64,000 nt of DNA from Haloprofundus salinisoli (GTDB lineage Archaea; Halobacteriota; Halobacteria; Halobacteriales; Haloferacaceae), in assembly GCF_020097815.1 (NCBI RefSeq), contig NZ_CP083664.1, forward strand, positions 292,277 to 356,276. The letters run 5' to 3'. Each line of letters starts with the position of its first letter. The first letter of the stretch is position 1. This document shows, piece after piece, positions 35,626 to 44,730 of the stretch. The position numbers and the translations under genes are program-made. The notes under the pieces are model-generated. The model saw only the letters and a program-made list of their open reading frames with translations, was not told the DNA's origin and ran no database searches.

Positions 35626-36882
35626 ATGAGCGAATTACGGGACGACGAACCGTTGATACGGTACGCAGACGTTGAAGAGGCAGCCGAACAGTTGACCGAC
35701 GAGACGGTGGTCAAACGGACGCCAGTCGAGCGAAGCACGTCGCTCGGGGAGTTGGTCGACGCGGAGGTGTATCTCAAGATGGAGCATCTCCAGTGGACGG
35801 GCTCGTTCAAGACGCGTGGCGCTTATAACAAGATTAGCCGTGCCGTTGACGCCGGAGCTGACGAGTTCGTCGCCGCGAGTGCGGGAAACCACGCTCAGGG
35901 GGTGGCGCTGGCGGCGACTCGGTGTGGTGCGGATTCGACTATCGTCATGCCGAAACACGCTCCGCAGGCGAAGATCGACGCGACACGTGGGTACGGAGCG
36001 ACGGTTGAACTCGTCGGACAGGACTTTCAGGAGGCGATGGAGTACGCCCAGTCGTACGCCGCCGAGCAGGATGTCGAATTCGTCCATGCGTACGATGACC
36101 CACACATCGTCGCCGGACAGGGGACACTCGGAATCGAGATGTACGAAGATTGTCCCGATGTGGACACAGTCATCGTCCCTATCGGCGGGGGCGGACTGAT
36201 AAGCGGTATCGCCACTGCACTCAACCACCTCTCTCCGGAGACGCGGGTCGTAGGCGTACAGGCCGAGGGTGCAGCGACCGTCCACGAGAGCCTTGACAAG
36301 GGACTTCCGGTTACACTTGACGAGGTGGATACAATCGCCGACGGCATCGCGACCGGCGGCATATCGGAACTGACGCTGAACCTCATCGAGACACACGTCG
36401 ACGAAGTTGTCACCGTTACCGACACCCAGATAGCCAACGCCATTCTGTTGCTGCTCGAACGGGCGAAGCAGGTCGTCGAAGGCGCGGCTGCGGCGTCGGT
36501 CGCGGCGCTCCTAAGCGAAGAACTCGACGTTCACGGTGAGACAGTCATGCCGCTACTCTGTGGTGGGAACCTCGACATGACAATGCTTCAAACAGTTCTA
36601 ATTCACGCGCTTACGGAGCGGGGACAGATTCTCCGCCTGCGTGTGAAGATTAATGACATTCCGGGGAAGATGAACGTCATCTCCGGCATCATCGCTGAGC
36701 ACGGCGCCAACATCCAAACCGTCAGACACGACCGCGCCGTCGAGGAACTCGAGGTCGGTGAAGCGTATCTCGTCTTCCAGATAGAGACGAGTGGGGCCGA
36801 ACACGCAGCCTCAATAATCGAGGCACTCGAGTCGGAGGGCTATGCTGTCGAGGACGTCAACCAAAAAACGACAAATAATTGA
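35626..36882 (+). CDS. Threonine/serine ammonia-lyase with ACT domain
   Basis: PLP enzyme that deaminates serine or threonine to pyruvate or 2-oxobutyrate. 418 aa. PLP lysine in GSFKTRGAYNK near residue 62, AASAGNHAQGVALAA, phosphate-binding loop PIGGGGLISGIA, and a C-terminal ACT-like regulatory domain (LRVKINDIPGKMNVISGIIAEHGANIQTVRHDR). Start at 35626, 34 bp after the dehydrogenase stop. In this island serine made from glycine by GlyA would be deaminated to pyruvate here; the same fold also serves threonine, so the substrate is inferred from context. Confidence 0.9.
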   Translation: MSELRDDEPLIRYADVEEAAEQLTDETVVKRTPVERSTSLGELVDAEVYLKMEHLQWTGSFKTRGAYNKISRAVDAGADEFVAASAGNHAQGVALAATRCGADSTIVMPKHAPQAKIDATRGYGATVELVGQDFQEAMEYAQSYAAEQDVEFVHAYDDPHIVAGQGTLGIEMYEDCPDVDTVIVPIGGGGLISGIATALNHLSPETRVVGVQAEGAATVHESLDKGLPVTLDEVDTIADGIATGGISELTLNLIETHVDEVVTVTDTQIANAILLLLERAKQVVEGAAAASVAALLSEELDVHGETVMPLLCGGNLDMTMLQTVLIHALTERGQILRLRVKINDIPGKMNVISGIIAEHGANIQTVRHDRAVEELEVGEAYLVFQIETSGAEHAASIIEALESEGYAVEDVNQKTTNN

Positions 36883-36965
36883 TACCCGATGACTGTTTGC
36901 GGTCGACCCCGACGGAGCCTTTCGGTTTTTGCGCCATCGTTCGGTGAAACAGTCCCAGGAGCAGG

Positions 36966-36976
36966 TATATTTATAT
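36966..36976 (+). promoter_or_regulatory. TATA box candidate before the BCCT gene
   Basis: TATATTTATAT in the 264-bp gap after the ammonia-lyase. If used, transcription would begin near 37000 and leave a leader of about 145 bases before the start at 37147. Confidence 0.4.
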
Positions 36977-37146
36977 GCGAGAAATGAGTCTGACCATGAG
37001 AGATAGTGACTACCGATGTCCAGGCGAACTAACGAGCAGACAGAGACGCAGTGCATCGCTCGAACGAGAGACAGCACGTCGAATCAGTCCGTCAGGCGGC
37101 GGTTACACACCGTTTGCCGTCGGAGGTTTCAACGGAGGGAGTAAAT

Positions 37147-38781
37147 ATGGCTAAGTCGAAATCAAACGGTCCTGTCGGTCGGTTCACCGAGGAACTCGAC
37201 GTAGTAGTGTTCACAGTCGGATTCGTCGTGGCCGCGGCCGCGGTGATCGCGTTCGTCTTCAGACCAGAGGCGATGTCAGAGTACATGACCGGCGTGAACA
37301 ACTTCCTATGGACGGACGTCGGCTGGTGGTACTTGATCGCCATGTTCTTCCTCGTCGCCTTCGTCGCATTCCTGATATTTTCCCCATGGGGGAATATCAA
37401 GCTCGGAGCGAAGGAAGACGAACCTGAGTTCTCCTTCCTCGCGTACTTCGCGATGCTGTATTCGGCCGGCATCGCCGCCGGCATCGTCTTTTGGGGGCCG
37501 GCGGAAGCGATTTTCCACTACGACTCCGTCTCGCCGTTCGTCGGCGCGGAGGCACAATCGGCAGGGGCGGCCGTCGGCGCTATCCAGTACACGTTCTTCC
37601 ATTGGGGTCTTTCGGCGTGGACGGCGTACGTGGTGATGGCTCTCCCCATCGCCTATTTCGCCTATCGGCACGACGCGCCGTTACGCATCTCGACGGTCAT
37701 TGCACCGTGGATCGGAATCGAGAACCTCGACAGACCGATAGCGAAACTCATCGACATCCTCGCCGTCTTCGCGACGATTGGCGGTGTTGCGACGACGCTC
37801 GGTCTTGTCGGCCGTCAGTTCTTGGTCGGTGTCGAGTGGATCTCCGGCGTAAGCGTCGGCGATACCGGGACCGTCCTTGTGATTACCGGGCTGACCGTCG
37901 CGTTCACACTCTCAGTCGCGCTCGGCGTCGAGAGGGGAATCAGGCGAATCTCGTACTTCAACATGGTGCTGTTCGCTATCGTGACCGTCGCGACGTTCGT
38001 TTTCGGACCGACGACGTACATCGTCTCCGTCGGGACTGAGGCGCTTGGCGCCTACATCAATGATTTCATCACGATGAGTTTCTACACCGGTGCCACGGAG
38101 AGCATCGGCGGCGGTGTCAGCGCGTGGGTCGGCGGCTGGACCATCTTCTACTGGGCGTGGTGGTTCTCTTGGACGCCCTTCGTCGGCTTATTTATCGCGC
38201 GTATTTCACGCGGTCGAACGGTCAGACAGGTCGCCGTCACGGGCGTCATCGCCTCGACCGGCATCACGATCCCCTGGTTCGCCACTATGGGTGGTACTGC
38301 CATCTTGCTTCAAGAGACTGGTCGGGCCGACATCCTCGCTGTCGTCGGCGAACTCGGCGAGGCCGGGTCGGGCTACCCACTCTTCGAAGCTCTGCCGCTT
38401 GGCGGCCTACTGACTGTCCTCTTCCTGGTTCTCGTGACGACATTCCTCGTCACCTCCGCTGACTCTTCAACGCTCGCGCTGGGAATGCTCACTACTGGCG
38501 GCACCGAGAGACCGTCGACTATCAACCGTGTTGTCTGGGGTTTCCTAATCGGCTCTCTCGCGTCGTTGCTGATGGTAACCGGCGGCGTTGACGCTCTGCA
38601 GCAGGCTGCCATCATCACCGGGGGACCGTTCTCTATCATCACTGTCCTCGCGGTCGTGGCGATGGTCGTCTCCTTCGGCGATCACAGGCCACTATTCCTC
38701 CGCGAGGAGGACGAAGTCTCGTTCCCGTCGGTCAGAAGTGAATCGTCCGAACCGGAGGCGGCCGACCCCTCCGACGACTGA
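37147..38781 (+). CDS. BCCT family betaine/carnitine/choline transporter
   Basis: Imports quaternary ammonium compounds with sodium or protons. 544 aa, about twelve hydrophobic segments. The family signature GWTIFYWAWWFSWTPFVGLFIARISRGRT lies near residues 330-355, and FFHWGLSAWTAY with WGPAEAIFHY near 115-160 is the aromatic betaine site. A short acidic tail ends the protein. Start at 37147 (MAKSKSNGPVGRF); an upstream in-frame ATG at 37051 adds residues without likeness. In this island it is the likely betaine supplier for catabolism rather than for osmoprotection only. Confidence 0.93.
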   Translation: MAKSKSNGPVGRFTEELDVVVFTVGFVVAAAAVIAFVFRPEAMSEYMTGVNNFLWTDVGWWYLIAMFFLVAFVAFLIFSPWGNIKLGAKEDEPEFSFLAYFAMLYSAGIAAGIVFWGPAEAIFHYDSVSPFVGAEAQSAGAAVGAIQYTFFHWGLSAWTAYVVMALPIAYFAYRHDAPLRISTVIAPWIGIENLDRPIAKLIDILAVFATIGGVATTLGLVGRQFLVGVEWISGVSVGDTGTVLVITGLTVAFTLSVALGVERGIRRISYFNMVLFAIVTVATFVFGPTTYIVSVGTEALGAYINDFITMSFYTGATESIGGGVSAWVGGWTIFYWAWWFSWTPFVGLFIARISRGRTVRQVAVTGVIASTGITIPWFATMGGTAILLQETGRADILAVVGELGEAGSGYPLFEALPLGGLLTVLFLVLVTTFLVTSADSSTLALGMLTTGGTERPSTINRVVWGFLIGSLASLLMVTGGVDALQQAAIITGGPFSIITVLAVVAMVVSFGDHRPLFLREEDEVSFPSVRSESSEPEAADPSDD

Positions 38782-38977
38782 GCTGCGATTCGCCTGCTCC
38801 TCGCCTCCTCCTTCGGGTGCCGTGCGACTGCTATCCGTTCTCACCGGACCGTCATTGGAGTCAGCTTTGCCCGCGTTCCAGTCGGCCTACGCTGGGAAGC
38901 ATCGATAATCGAGCACCCACTTCAGAAGTACGTTCAAAATCGATTCCGACGTCGTGTTCGGGGAGTGAATCCCCTTA

Positions 38978-40228
38978 TTACTCGTAAACCGGGAACTCCT
39001 CGCAGAGCTCGTCGACAGTGCTCGTGACGCGGTTGCGGACGCGGTCGTCGTCGGGGGACTCGAGCACGTCAACGATGAGGTCGGCGACGGTCTCCATCTC
39101 CGTACCTCCAAATCCGCGGGTCGTAAGCGCGGGTGTGCCGATGCGGATACCACTCGTTACCATCGGTGATCGTGTTTCCCCAGGTACGGTGTTCTTGTTG
39201 ACGATGATACCGACGTCGCTCAACGCCGATTCGGCCGCTTTCCCCGTCAGTTCGGGGTGTGAGTCACGGAGGTCGACGAGCATGAGATGTTTGTCGGTGC
39301 CACCACTGACTAGCGAGAGCCCCTCTGCTTTCAATCGTGACGCAAGTCGCTTCGCGTTCGAGACAACCTGTTCTGCGTACGCCTCGAACTCGTCCGTCTG
39401 CGCCTCCGCGAATCCAGCCGCCTTACCGGCGACGTTGTGCATCAGCGGTCCTCCCTGCGCGCCGGGGAAGATGGCCGAGTCGACGTCGTCTGCAAATTCC
39501 TCATCACAGATTATGAGCCCGCCCCGGCCCGCGCGAATTGTCTTGTGCGTACTTCCGGTGACGAACTCCGCGTGGTCGACCGGTGATGCGTGGATGCCGG
39601 CCGCGATGAGTCCAGTGACATGAGCAATGTCGGCGAGATGGTAGGCGTCGACTTCGTGGGCGATCTCCCCCATGCGTTCGTAGTCGAACTCACGGGGGTA
39701 TGCCGACGAGCCGCTGACGATGATGTCGGGGTCGACGTCGCGTGCGTGCGCCGCCAGTTCGTCGTAATCGATGTATCCCGTCTCAGGGTCGACCTCGTAC
39801 TGTTCGACGTCGTAGAGTTGTCCTGAGAAGTTGACTGTGTGTCCGTGCGAGAGGTGTCCGCCGTGCGAGAGTGCCAGCGAGAGGATAGTGTCGCCGGGCT
39901 CTAGGGCGGCGAAGTAGACGCCCATGTTAGCCTGCGTTCCGCTATGTGGCTGGACGTTGACGTGCTCTGCGTCGAAAAGTTCCGTTGCACGGTCGATGGC
40001 GAGTTGCTCGACGGTGTCGACGTGCTGGCATCCTCCGTAGTAGCGGTTTCCGGGGTAGCCCTCGGCATACTTGTTCGTCAGGACGCTTCCCTGCGCTTCA
40101 AGAACGGCTTTCGAGACGTGGTTCTCCGAAGCAATCATTCCGAGTGTCGACTCCTGCCGGTCGCGTTCGCGAGTAACGGCCTCGGACACGCTCGGAGCTA
40201 TCTGGCTGAGTGACTGTTCGAACGCCAT
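38978..40228 (-). CDS. glyA: Serine hydroxymethyltransferase
   Basis: Interconverts glycine + 5,10-methylene-THF with serine + THF. 416 aa. LGMIASENHVSKAVLEAQGSVLTNKYAEGYPG at the N-terminus, HSGTQANMGVY, PLP lysine in TGSTHKTIRAGRGG near residue 230, and FPGAQGGPLMHN. The start at 40228 (MAFEQSLSQIAPSV) is the canonical one; a frame to 40285 adds residues unlike the family. In the island it takes the glycine and the methylene-THF formed by the methylglycine dehydrogenases and makes serine for the ammonia-lyase. Convergent with the BCCT gene and divergent from ridA. Confidence 0.95.
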   Translation of the reverse strand: MAFEQSLSQIAPSVSEAVTRERDRQESTLGMIASENHVSKAVLEAQGSVLTNKYAEGYPGNRYYGGCQHVDTVEQLAIDRATELFDAEHVNVQPHSGTQANMGVYFAALEPGDTILSLALSHGGHLSHGHTVNFSGQLYDVEQYEVDPETGYIDYDELAAHARDVDPDIIVSGSSAYPREFDYERMGEIAHEVDAYHLADIAHVTGLIAAGIHASPVDHAEFVTGSTHKTIRAGRGGLIICDEEFADDVDSAIFPGAQGGPLMHNVAGKAAGFAEAQTDEFEAYAEQVVSNAKRLASRLKAEGLSLVSGGTDKHLMLVDLRDSHPELTGKAAESALSDVGIIVNKNTVPGETRSPMVTSGIRIGTPALTTRGFGGTEMETVADLIVDVLESPDDDRVRNRVTSTVDELCEEFPVYE

Positions 40229-40365
40229 AGTCAACCTCGAACGGATGTGTGTAAGTATCTTGCGAGACCTCTGGGTTGAACACAACCTGTAACGAGAGAG
40301 GAAGGCTGTGGACCGCGTGTGTCAGGAGCAGGGATTTATGGCGAGTGAGAGGGTACTCTCGTCCG

Positions 40366-40743
40366 ATGCGAACTATTAGTACCGATGACGCGCCGACAGC
40401 TGTCGGGGCATACAGTCAGGCGACGACAAACGGCGACATCCTCTTCACCGCAGGACAGCTCCCGATGACGGCTGACGGGGAACTGCTGGACGACGCCACC
40501 GTCGGCGAGCAGACGAGACAGTGTCTAAAGAACGTCGAGGCGATTCTCGAAGCCGAGGGGCGGTCGATAGACGACGTACTCAAGACAACAGTCTTCCTCA
40601 ACGATATCGACGATTTCGATGCGTTCAATGAGGCCTACAGCGAGTTCTTCGGTGTCGAACCGCCCGCTCGTAGCGCCGTCGAAGTCGCAAACGTCCCAAA
40701 GGGTGCAGCGATCGAGATCGAAGCGGTCGCCGTCGCCGACTGA
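40366..40743 (+). CDS. ridA: RidA family enamine/imine deaminase
   Basis: Hydrolyses reactive 2-aminoacrylate and related enamines released by PLP enzymes. 125 aa, normal length. AVGAYSQATTNGDILFTAGQLP, LKTTVFLNDIDDFDAFNEAYSEFF and the arginine in PPARSAVEV, which is the catalytic Arg of the family, are present. Start at 40366. Its presence fits the serine/threonine ammonia-lyase at 35626, whose reaction releases exactly such intermediates. Confidence 0.93.
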   Translation: MRTISTDDAPTAVGAYSQATTNGDILFTAGQLPMTADGELLDDATVGEQTRQCLKNVEAILEAEGRSIDDVLKTTVFLNDIDDFDAFNEAYSEFFGVEPPARSAVEVANVPKGAAIEIEAVAVAD

Positions 40744-40854
40744 CGCGGTTCTGCTGCGTTCGCCTGTGGCCGACATCCGGTCGCGGGTGACGTTTATCCG
40801 GCGCAGATTCGAGATGTATCGACATGCCGATGAGAATTGAAGGGACCGAAATTC

Positions 40855-40870
40855 ACAATGATATCATTGT
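40855..40870 (+). promoter_or_regulatory. Perfect 16-bp palindrome ACAATGATATCATTGT
   Basis: Followed by TATT, so its right half matches the palindrome at 29036-29059 (TGATATCA[C/T]TGTTATTC). It sits in the 205-bp gap between the convergent ridA and purU genes, where no promoter is needed for either. Confidence 0.45.
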
Positions 40871-40948
40871 TATTCGCAGGGAGAAAGATGCCTCGGAGAG
40901 TGCTCGTATCAGTCTTCGATTAAGGACCGTCGAACAGCGGGAACGCCG

Positions 40949-41926
40949 TCAGTCGTCAGCTACGGCCGTCGTCTCACCGTCACTGACGGCGCTTTCCTCG
41001 TGTCTATCCCTGGGAGCGTCGGGGTTTGCAAGGTCCAGTTCCTCGGGAGCCCCGAGCTGTACGTCGACACGGTCGGGCTCTTCGACTTCCGTTCGACCCT
41101 GCTGAACCGTGAGCTGGTCATCGAGGTGGAGCTGTACCGCCTCGATCAGCGCCTCGGCCTCGAGCGGCTGTCCACGAGCCTTGAGCTCTGCCTCCGTTGC
41201 GTCAGCGGGGACGTTGAACGCTCGTTGAGAGATAATCGGTCCCTGATCGAGGTCCGTCGTCACGTAGTGGGCAGTAACGCCGGCGACGCGAACGCCCTCC
41301 TCCAGTGCCTGCCGGTAGGCGGCCGCACCGGGGAACGACGGGAGCAGACTCGGGTGAACGTTGATGATGCGCTGTTCGTACCGGAAGACGACTTCGGGGG
41401 AGAGAATCCGGATGTAGCGGGCCAGCGCAATGAGGTCAACGTCGTACTCGGCGAGGTGGTCGAGTAGCTCCTCTTCGTCTGGCGCTCCGTTCTCGTCGCC
41501 GACGTCGTGGAACGGGACGTCGTATTCGGCCGCCAGCGGCTCCAGCGCGTCGTGGTTCCCGATAACGACATCGATGTCGGCACCGAGTTCGCCGTCGTGC
41601 CACCGTTCGAGAAGCGCTTCGAGGCAGTGGCTCTCTTTCGTCACGAGGACGGCGATAGACTGGTTCTCGCAGTTCGACGGGAACCGGACCCGCACGTCGA
41701 CGTCGAACTCGTCACCCAGGTCGTGCAGTTTTCCCCGGAACGTCTCCCGGTCGACCGTCATCTCGGAAATATCGACACGCATCGTCATCCGGAAGGTCCC
41801 ATCTCGAACCGCCTGGTCGAGGTCGGTGATGTTGACGCTGTGGTCGAACAGGAGTGCGGTGATGTCGGCGATGAGTCCCGAATCGTCGTCGCCGACGACC
41901 GTTATCTCGGTCGACTCGCGGGTCAT
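40949..41926 (-). CDS. purU: Formyltetrahydrofolate deformylase
   Basis: Hydrolyses 10-formyl-THF to formate + THF. 325 aa. N-terminal ACT domain (EITVVGDDDSGLIADITALLF), then the formyltransferase fold: DVVIGNHDALEPLAAEYDVPFHDV, and active-site segment INVHPSLLPSFPGAAAYRQA with VAGVTAHYVTTDLDQGPII. A C-terminal acidic extension of about 45 residues (EEPDRVDVQLGAPEELDL...) is beyond the normal family length of about 280. Start at 41926; a frame to 42127 adds residues unlike the family. In the island it would vent excess one-carbon units made from betaine methyl groups and regenerate THF. Confidence 0.92.
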   Translation of the reverse strand: MTRESTEITVVGDDDSGLIADITALLFDHSVNITDLDQAVRDGTFRMTMRVDISEMTVDRETFRGKLHDLGDEFDVDVRVRFPSNCENQSIAVLVTKESHCLEALLERWHDGELGADIDVVIGNHDALEPLAAEYDVPFHDVGDENGAPDEEELLDHLAEYDVDLIALARYIRILSPEVVFRYEQRIINVHPSLLPSFPGAAAYRQALEEGVRVAGVTAHYVTTDLDQGPIISQRAFNVPADATEAELKARGQPLEAEALIEAVQLHLDDQLTVQQGRTEVEEPDRVDVQLGAPEELDLANPDAPRDRHEESAVSDGETTAVADD

Positions 41927-42253
41927 CGTCCCCACCGCGTCGATTCGTTTACGGAACCGTTCGTCGCCCGTCGCCGGGTGGCAGTTCGACATACGCGTTC
42001 CTGTCGCTGCCGCCGTAGTGGCGGCCCACTCTCTTGAGGTAGCATCCAATCGATACGTTCCAGTCCACCGGTAATGAACGTTCGTTCTCGTAGAACCAAG
42101 CGGACACGATGTGTTTCCGCCGCACATTGTGTATTCTCTCTGTCACTATGAAAAGCGATCTACCGACATCGCCAGACGCCGTCTCCGGCGCCGTTGAGTC
42201 GACTGAGCGCCGCCGTCGACAATTTAATGTCGCCGCCAAGAGGGACGGGTGAT

Positions 42254-44671
42254 ATGGAGTACCACGAGTCAGTCGAGTACCTAGAATCGTTACAGCGGTC
42301 TCGACCCAAGCTCGGAACGGAGACGACTAGAAGGCTTCTCTCGGAGCTCGGGTCCCCTCACCGCGACATCGACTGCGTCCAGATTGCGGGGTCGAACGGC
42401 AAGGGAAGCACCGCATGCATGCTCGAACGGGTTCTCCGCGAGGCAGGACTCGACGTTGGCCTCTACACATCGCCGGACTTGAACGATCTGCGCGAGCGTA
42501 TTCGGGTGAACGGTCGTACGATTCCGAGAGCGCGTGTCAGCGAATTTGTCAAAGAGGTGACTGGCTCTATCGAGCAGCTCCGTGCTGAGAACGATGCGCC
42601 GACCTACTTCGAAGTGCTCACCGCCCTCGCGTTCTCTCACTTCAATTCGGAGGCCGTCGACGTCGCCGTCCTCGAGGTCGGAATCGGGGGGCGGTACGAC
42701 GCAACGAGCGTCATCGACCCCGTAGCCGGCGCCGTCACGAACGTCACGCTCGAACATACGGATATCCTCGGCGACACCGTTGAAGCGATCGCTCGCGATA
42801 AAGCGCAGGTCGCACCATCGGAGGCACCGCTAGTTACTGGTGCGAACGGGACAGCGCTCGAGACCATTCGAGCGGAGACGGACGTCGTCACCGTTGGTGC
42901 CGACGGCACGGACGTCGTCGCCCGCGAGGAGGGTCTTGTCTCCGAAATCGAGAGCGCCGTCTCCATCTCGACGCCAAGGTGGTCGGTCGAGACAAGGGTA
43001 CCACTCCCCGGCCAGCACCAGGCGACGAACGCCGGTATCGCGGCAGCGTTGGCCGAGCAGGTGGCGAGCGTCGAACCGGAGACGCTCGCGCGCGGCCTCC
43101 GGAGTGCGCACTGGCCCGGCCGCTTCGAGATCATGTCGACGGAGCCGCTCGTCGTCCTTGACGGCGCGCACAACCCAGGTGCCTGCGAGACGATTGCGAC
43201 GCTCGTCGACCGCTACGAGTTCGACGACCTTCACCTCGTCTTTGGCGCGATGCGAGAGAAGGACCACGAGACCATGGCGGAGGCGCTGACGCCCGCTGAG
43301 ACGGTGCTCCTCTGCGAGCCAGCCGTCGACCGAGCCGAGGACGTCGATGCACTCGCGACGGTGTTCGACGGCCGCGCTCGGCGCGTCGACCGCATCGACT
43401 CCGTCCACGAGGCGGTTCATCGAGCACTGTCGAGGGCCGACCCCGACGACTGCGTGCTCGTCACCGGGTCGCTGTACGTCGTGGCCGAAGCGCGCGACCG
43501 GTGGATTAGCCGTCCGATTCCGATGGGAACTCGCCCATATAGATATCTCGATTCGAGACAGATAGGTAGCGACGTCAGTGACAGTACCGCAGCGGTCATC
43601 GCCGAATCGGCGGATAGTCGGACGATGAAAGTACCGCTGCGCGAACCGCAGGCCGAGCACGTCAAGCACATATTCGAATCGATCGGCGGCTCGTGTCTGC
43701 TCTCGACACAGGGACGGTCCGGTCGACGCGTTACGGCCGTCCTCTCCGGGACAGTCTCTCAGTTTCGCGCTCTCGCCGACGCATTGCCGGACGGCAAGCT
43801 CGGGTTAGCGACCGTCTCGACTCAGCTCGCTCGCGCCGTCGACGGCGGCAGTCGGAACCGACAGCGGTGGAGCGATGGGACAGCGGTGATGGGCGTTCTG
43901 AACGTCACTCCGGACAGTTTCTACGATGGGGGCGTCTACGACCAAGTTTCGGCGGCCGTCGAACGAGCCAACGAGATGGTCGCCGCGGGCGCAGATATCG
44001 TCGACGTCGGCGGCGAGAGCACGCGCCCCGGGGCCGAGCCAATTACGGCCGCGGAGGAGATCGACCGCGTCGTGCCGGTCGTCGAACGCCTCACAGACCT
44101 TAACGTCCCCATCTCGGTCGATACGAGGAAGGCGGCGGTCGCTGACGCGGCCCTCGAGGCAGGTGCGAATATCGTCAACGACGTTTCCGGACTCGACGAC
44201 CCCGAGATGCGGTTCGTCGCGGCCGACCACGACGCGTCGCTCGTCATTACGCACAGCCTTGACGCACCTGTCGCACCCGACCGCCGCGTCGAGTACGACG
44301 ACGTCGTCGAGGATGTGCGTTCGGAGCTCCAGGAGACGCTGCTGCTCGCCGAACGAGCGGGTCTCGACCGCAGCCAGCTCATCGTTGACCCCGGACTCGG
44401 GTTTGGAAAGCGTCCTGACGAGTGTTTCGAACTACTGGACAGAGTGGATGAGTTCCGGGCGCTTGACTGCCCGATACTGGTCGGTCACTCGCGGAAATCG
44501 ATGTTCGAACGTGTCGGTTCTGCCCCCGGCGACCGCCTGCCGCCGACGTTGGCGGTGACCACGATGGCGGCCGAACGCGGTGTGGACGTGGTCAGAGTCC
44601 ACGACGTCGCCGAGAACGCTGCTGCGCTTCGGACGGTCCGCGCGACGCTCGGCCGGGGGACATCGACGTAA
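42254..44671 (+). CDS. folCP: Bifunctional folylpolyglutamate synthase/dihydropteroate synthase
   Basis: 805 aa fusion. Residues 1-420 are FolC: IAGSNGKGSTACMLE (P-loop near 44), LYTSPDLNDLRERIRVNG, LEVGIGGRYDATSVIDP, LPGQHQATNAGIA, VVLDGAHNPGACETI. Residues 530-805 are FolP: VMGVLNVTPDSFYDGG near 550, DIVDVGGESTRPGAEPI, ISVDTRKAAVADAAL, GANIVNDVSG, PILVGHSRKSMFE. This fusion is known from Haloferax. Start at 42254. It makes and extends the folate on which the island depends. Confidence 0.93.
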   Translation: MEYHESVEYLESLQRSRPKLGTETTRRLLSELGSPHRDIDCVQIAGSNGKGSTACMLERVLREAGLDVGLYTSPDLNDLRERIRVNGRTIPRARVSEFVKEVTGSIEQLRAENDAPTYFEVLTALAFSHFNSEAVDVAVLEVGIGGRYDATSVIDPVAGAVTNVTLEHTDILGDTVEAIARDKAQVAPSEAPLVTGANGTALETIRAETDVVTVGADGTDVVAREEGLVSEIESAVSISTPRWSVETRVPLPGQHQATNAGIAAALAEQVASVEPETLARGLRSAHWPGRFEIMSTEPLVVLDGAHNPGACETIATLVDRYEFDDLHLVFGAMREKDHETMAEALTPAETVLLCEPAVDRAEDVDALATVFDGRARRVDRIDSVHEAVHRALSRADPDDCVLVTGSLYVVAEARDRWISRPIPMGTRPYRYLDSRQIGSDVSDSTAAVIAESADSRTMKVPLREPQAEHVKHIFESIGGSCLLSTQGRSGRRVTAVLSGTVSQFRALADALPDGKLGLATVSTQLARAVDGGSRNRQRWSDGTAVMGVLNVTPDSFYDGGVYDQVSAAVERANEMVAAGADIVDVGGESTRPGAEPITAAEEIDRVVPVVERLTDLNVPISVDTRKAAVADAALEAGANIVNDVSGLDDPEMRFVAADHDASLVITHSLDAPVAPDRRVEYDDVVEDVRSELQETLLLAERAGLDRSQLIVDPGLGFGKRPDECFELLDRVDEFRALDCPILVGHSRKSMFERVGSAPGDRLPPTLAVTTMAAERGVDVVRVHDVAENAAALRTVRATLGRGTST

Positions 44672-44730
44672 TCTACATCGGTTTCGAGAACGAGAGAACG
44701 GGTCGCACACTACACGTCGGTAGTCAACTG

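Noticed and set aside
40824..41105. Plus-strand frame in the ridA-purU gap
   Set aside because: It crosses the palindrome and then runs antisense into purU; no family likeness.
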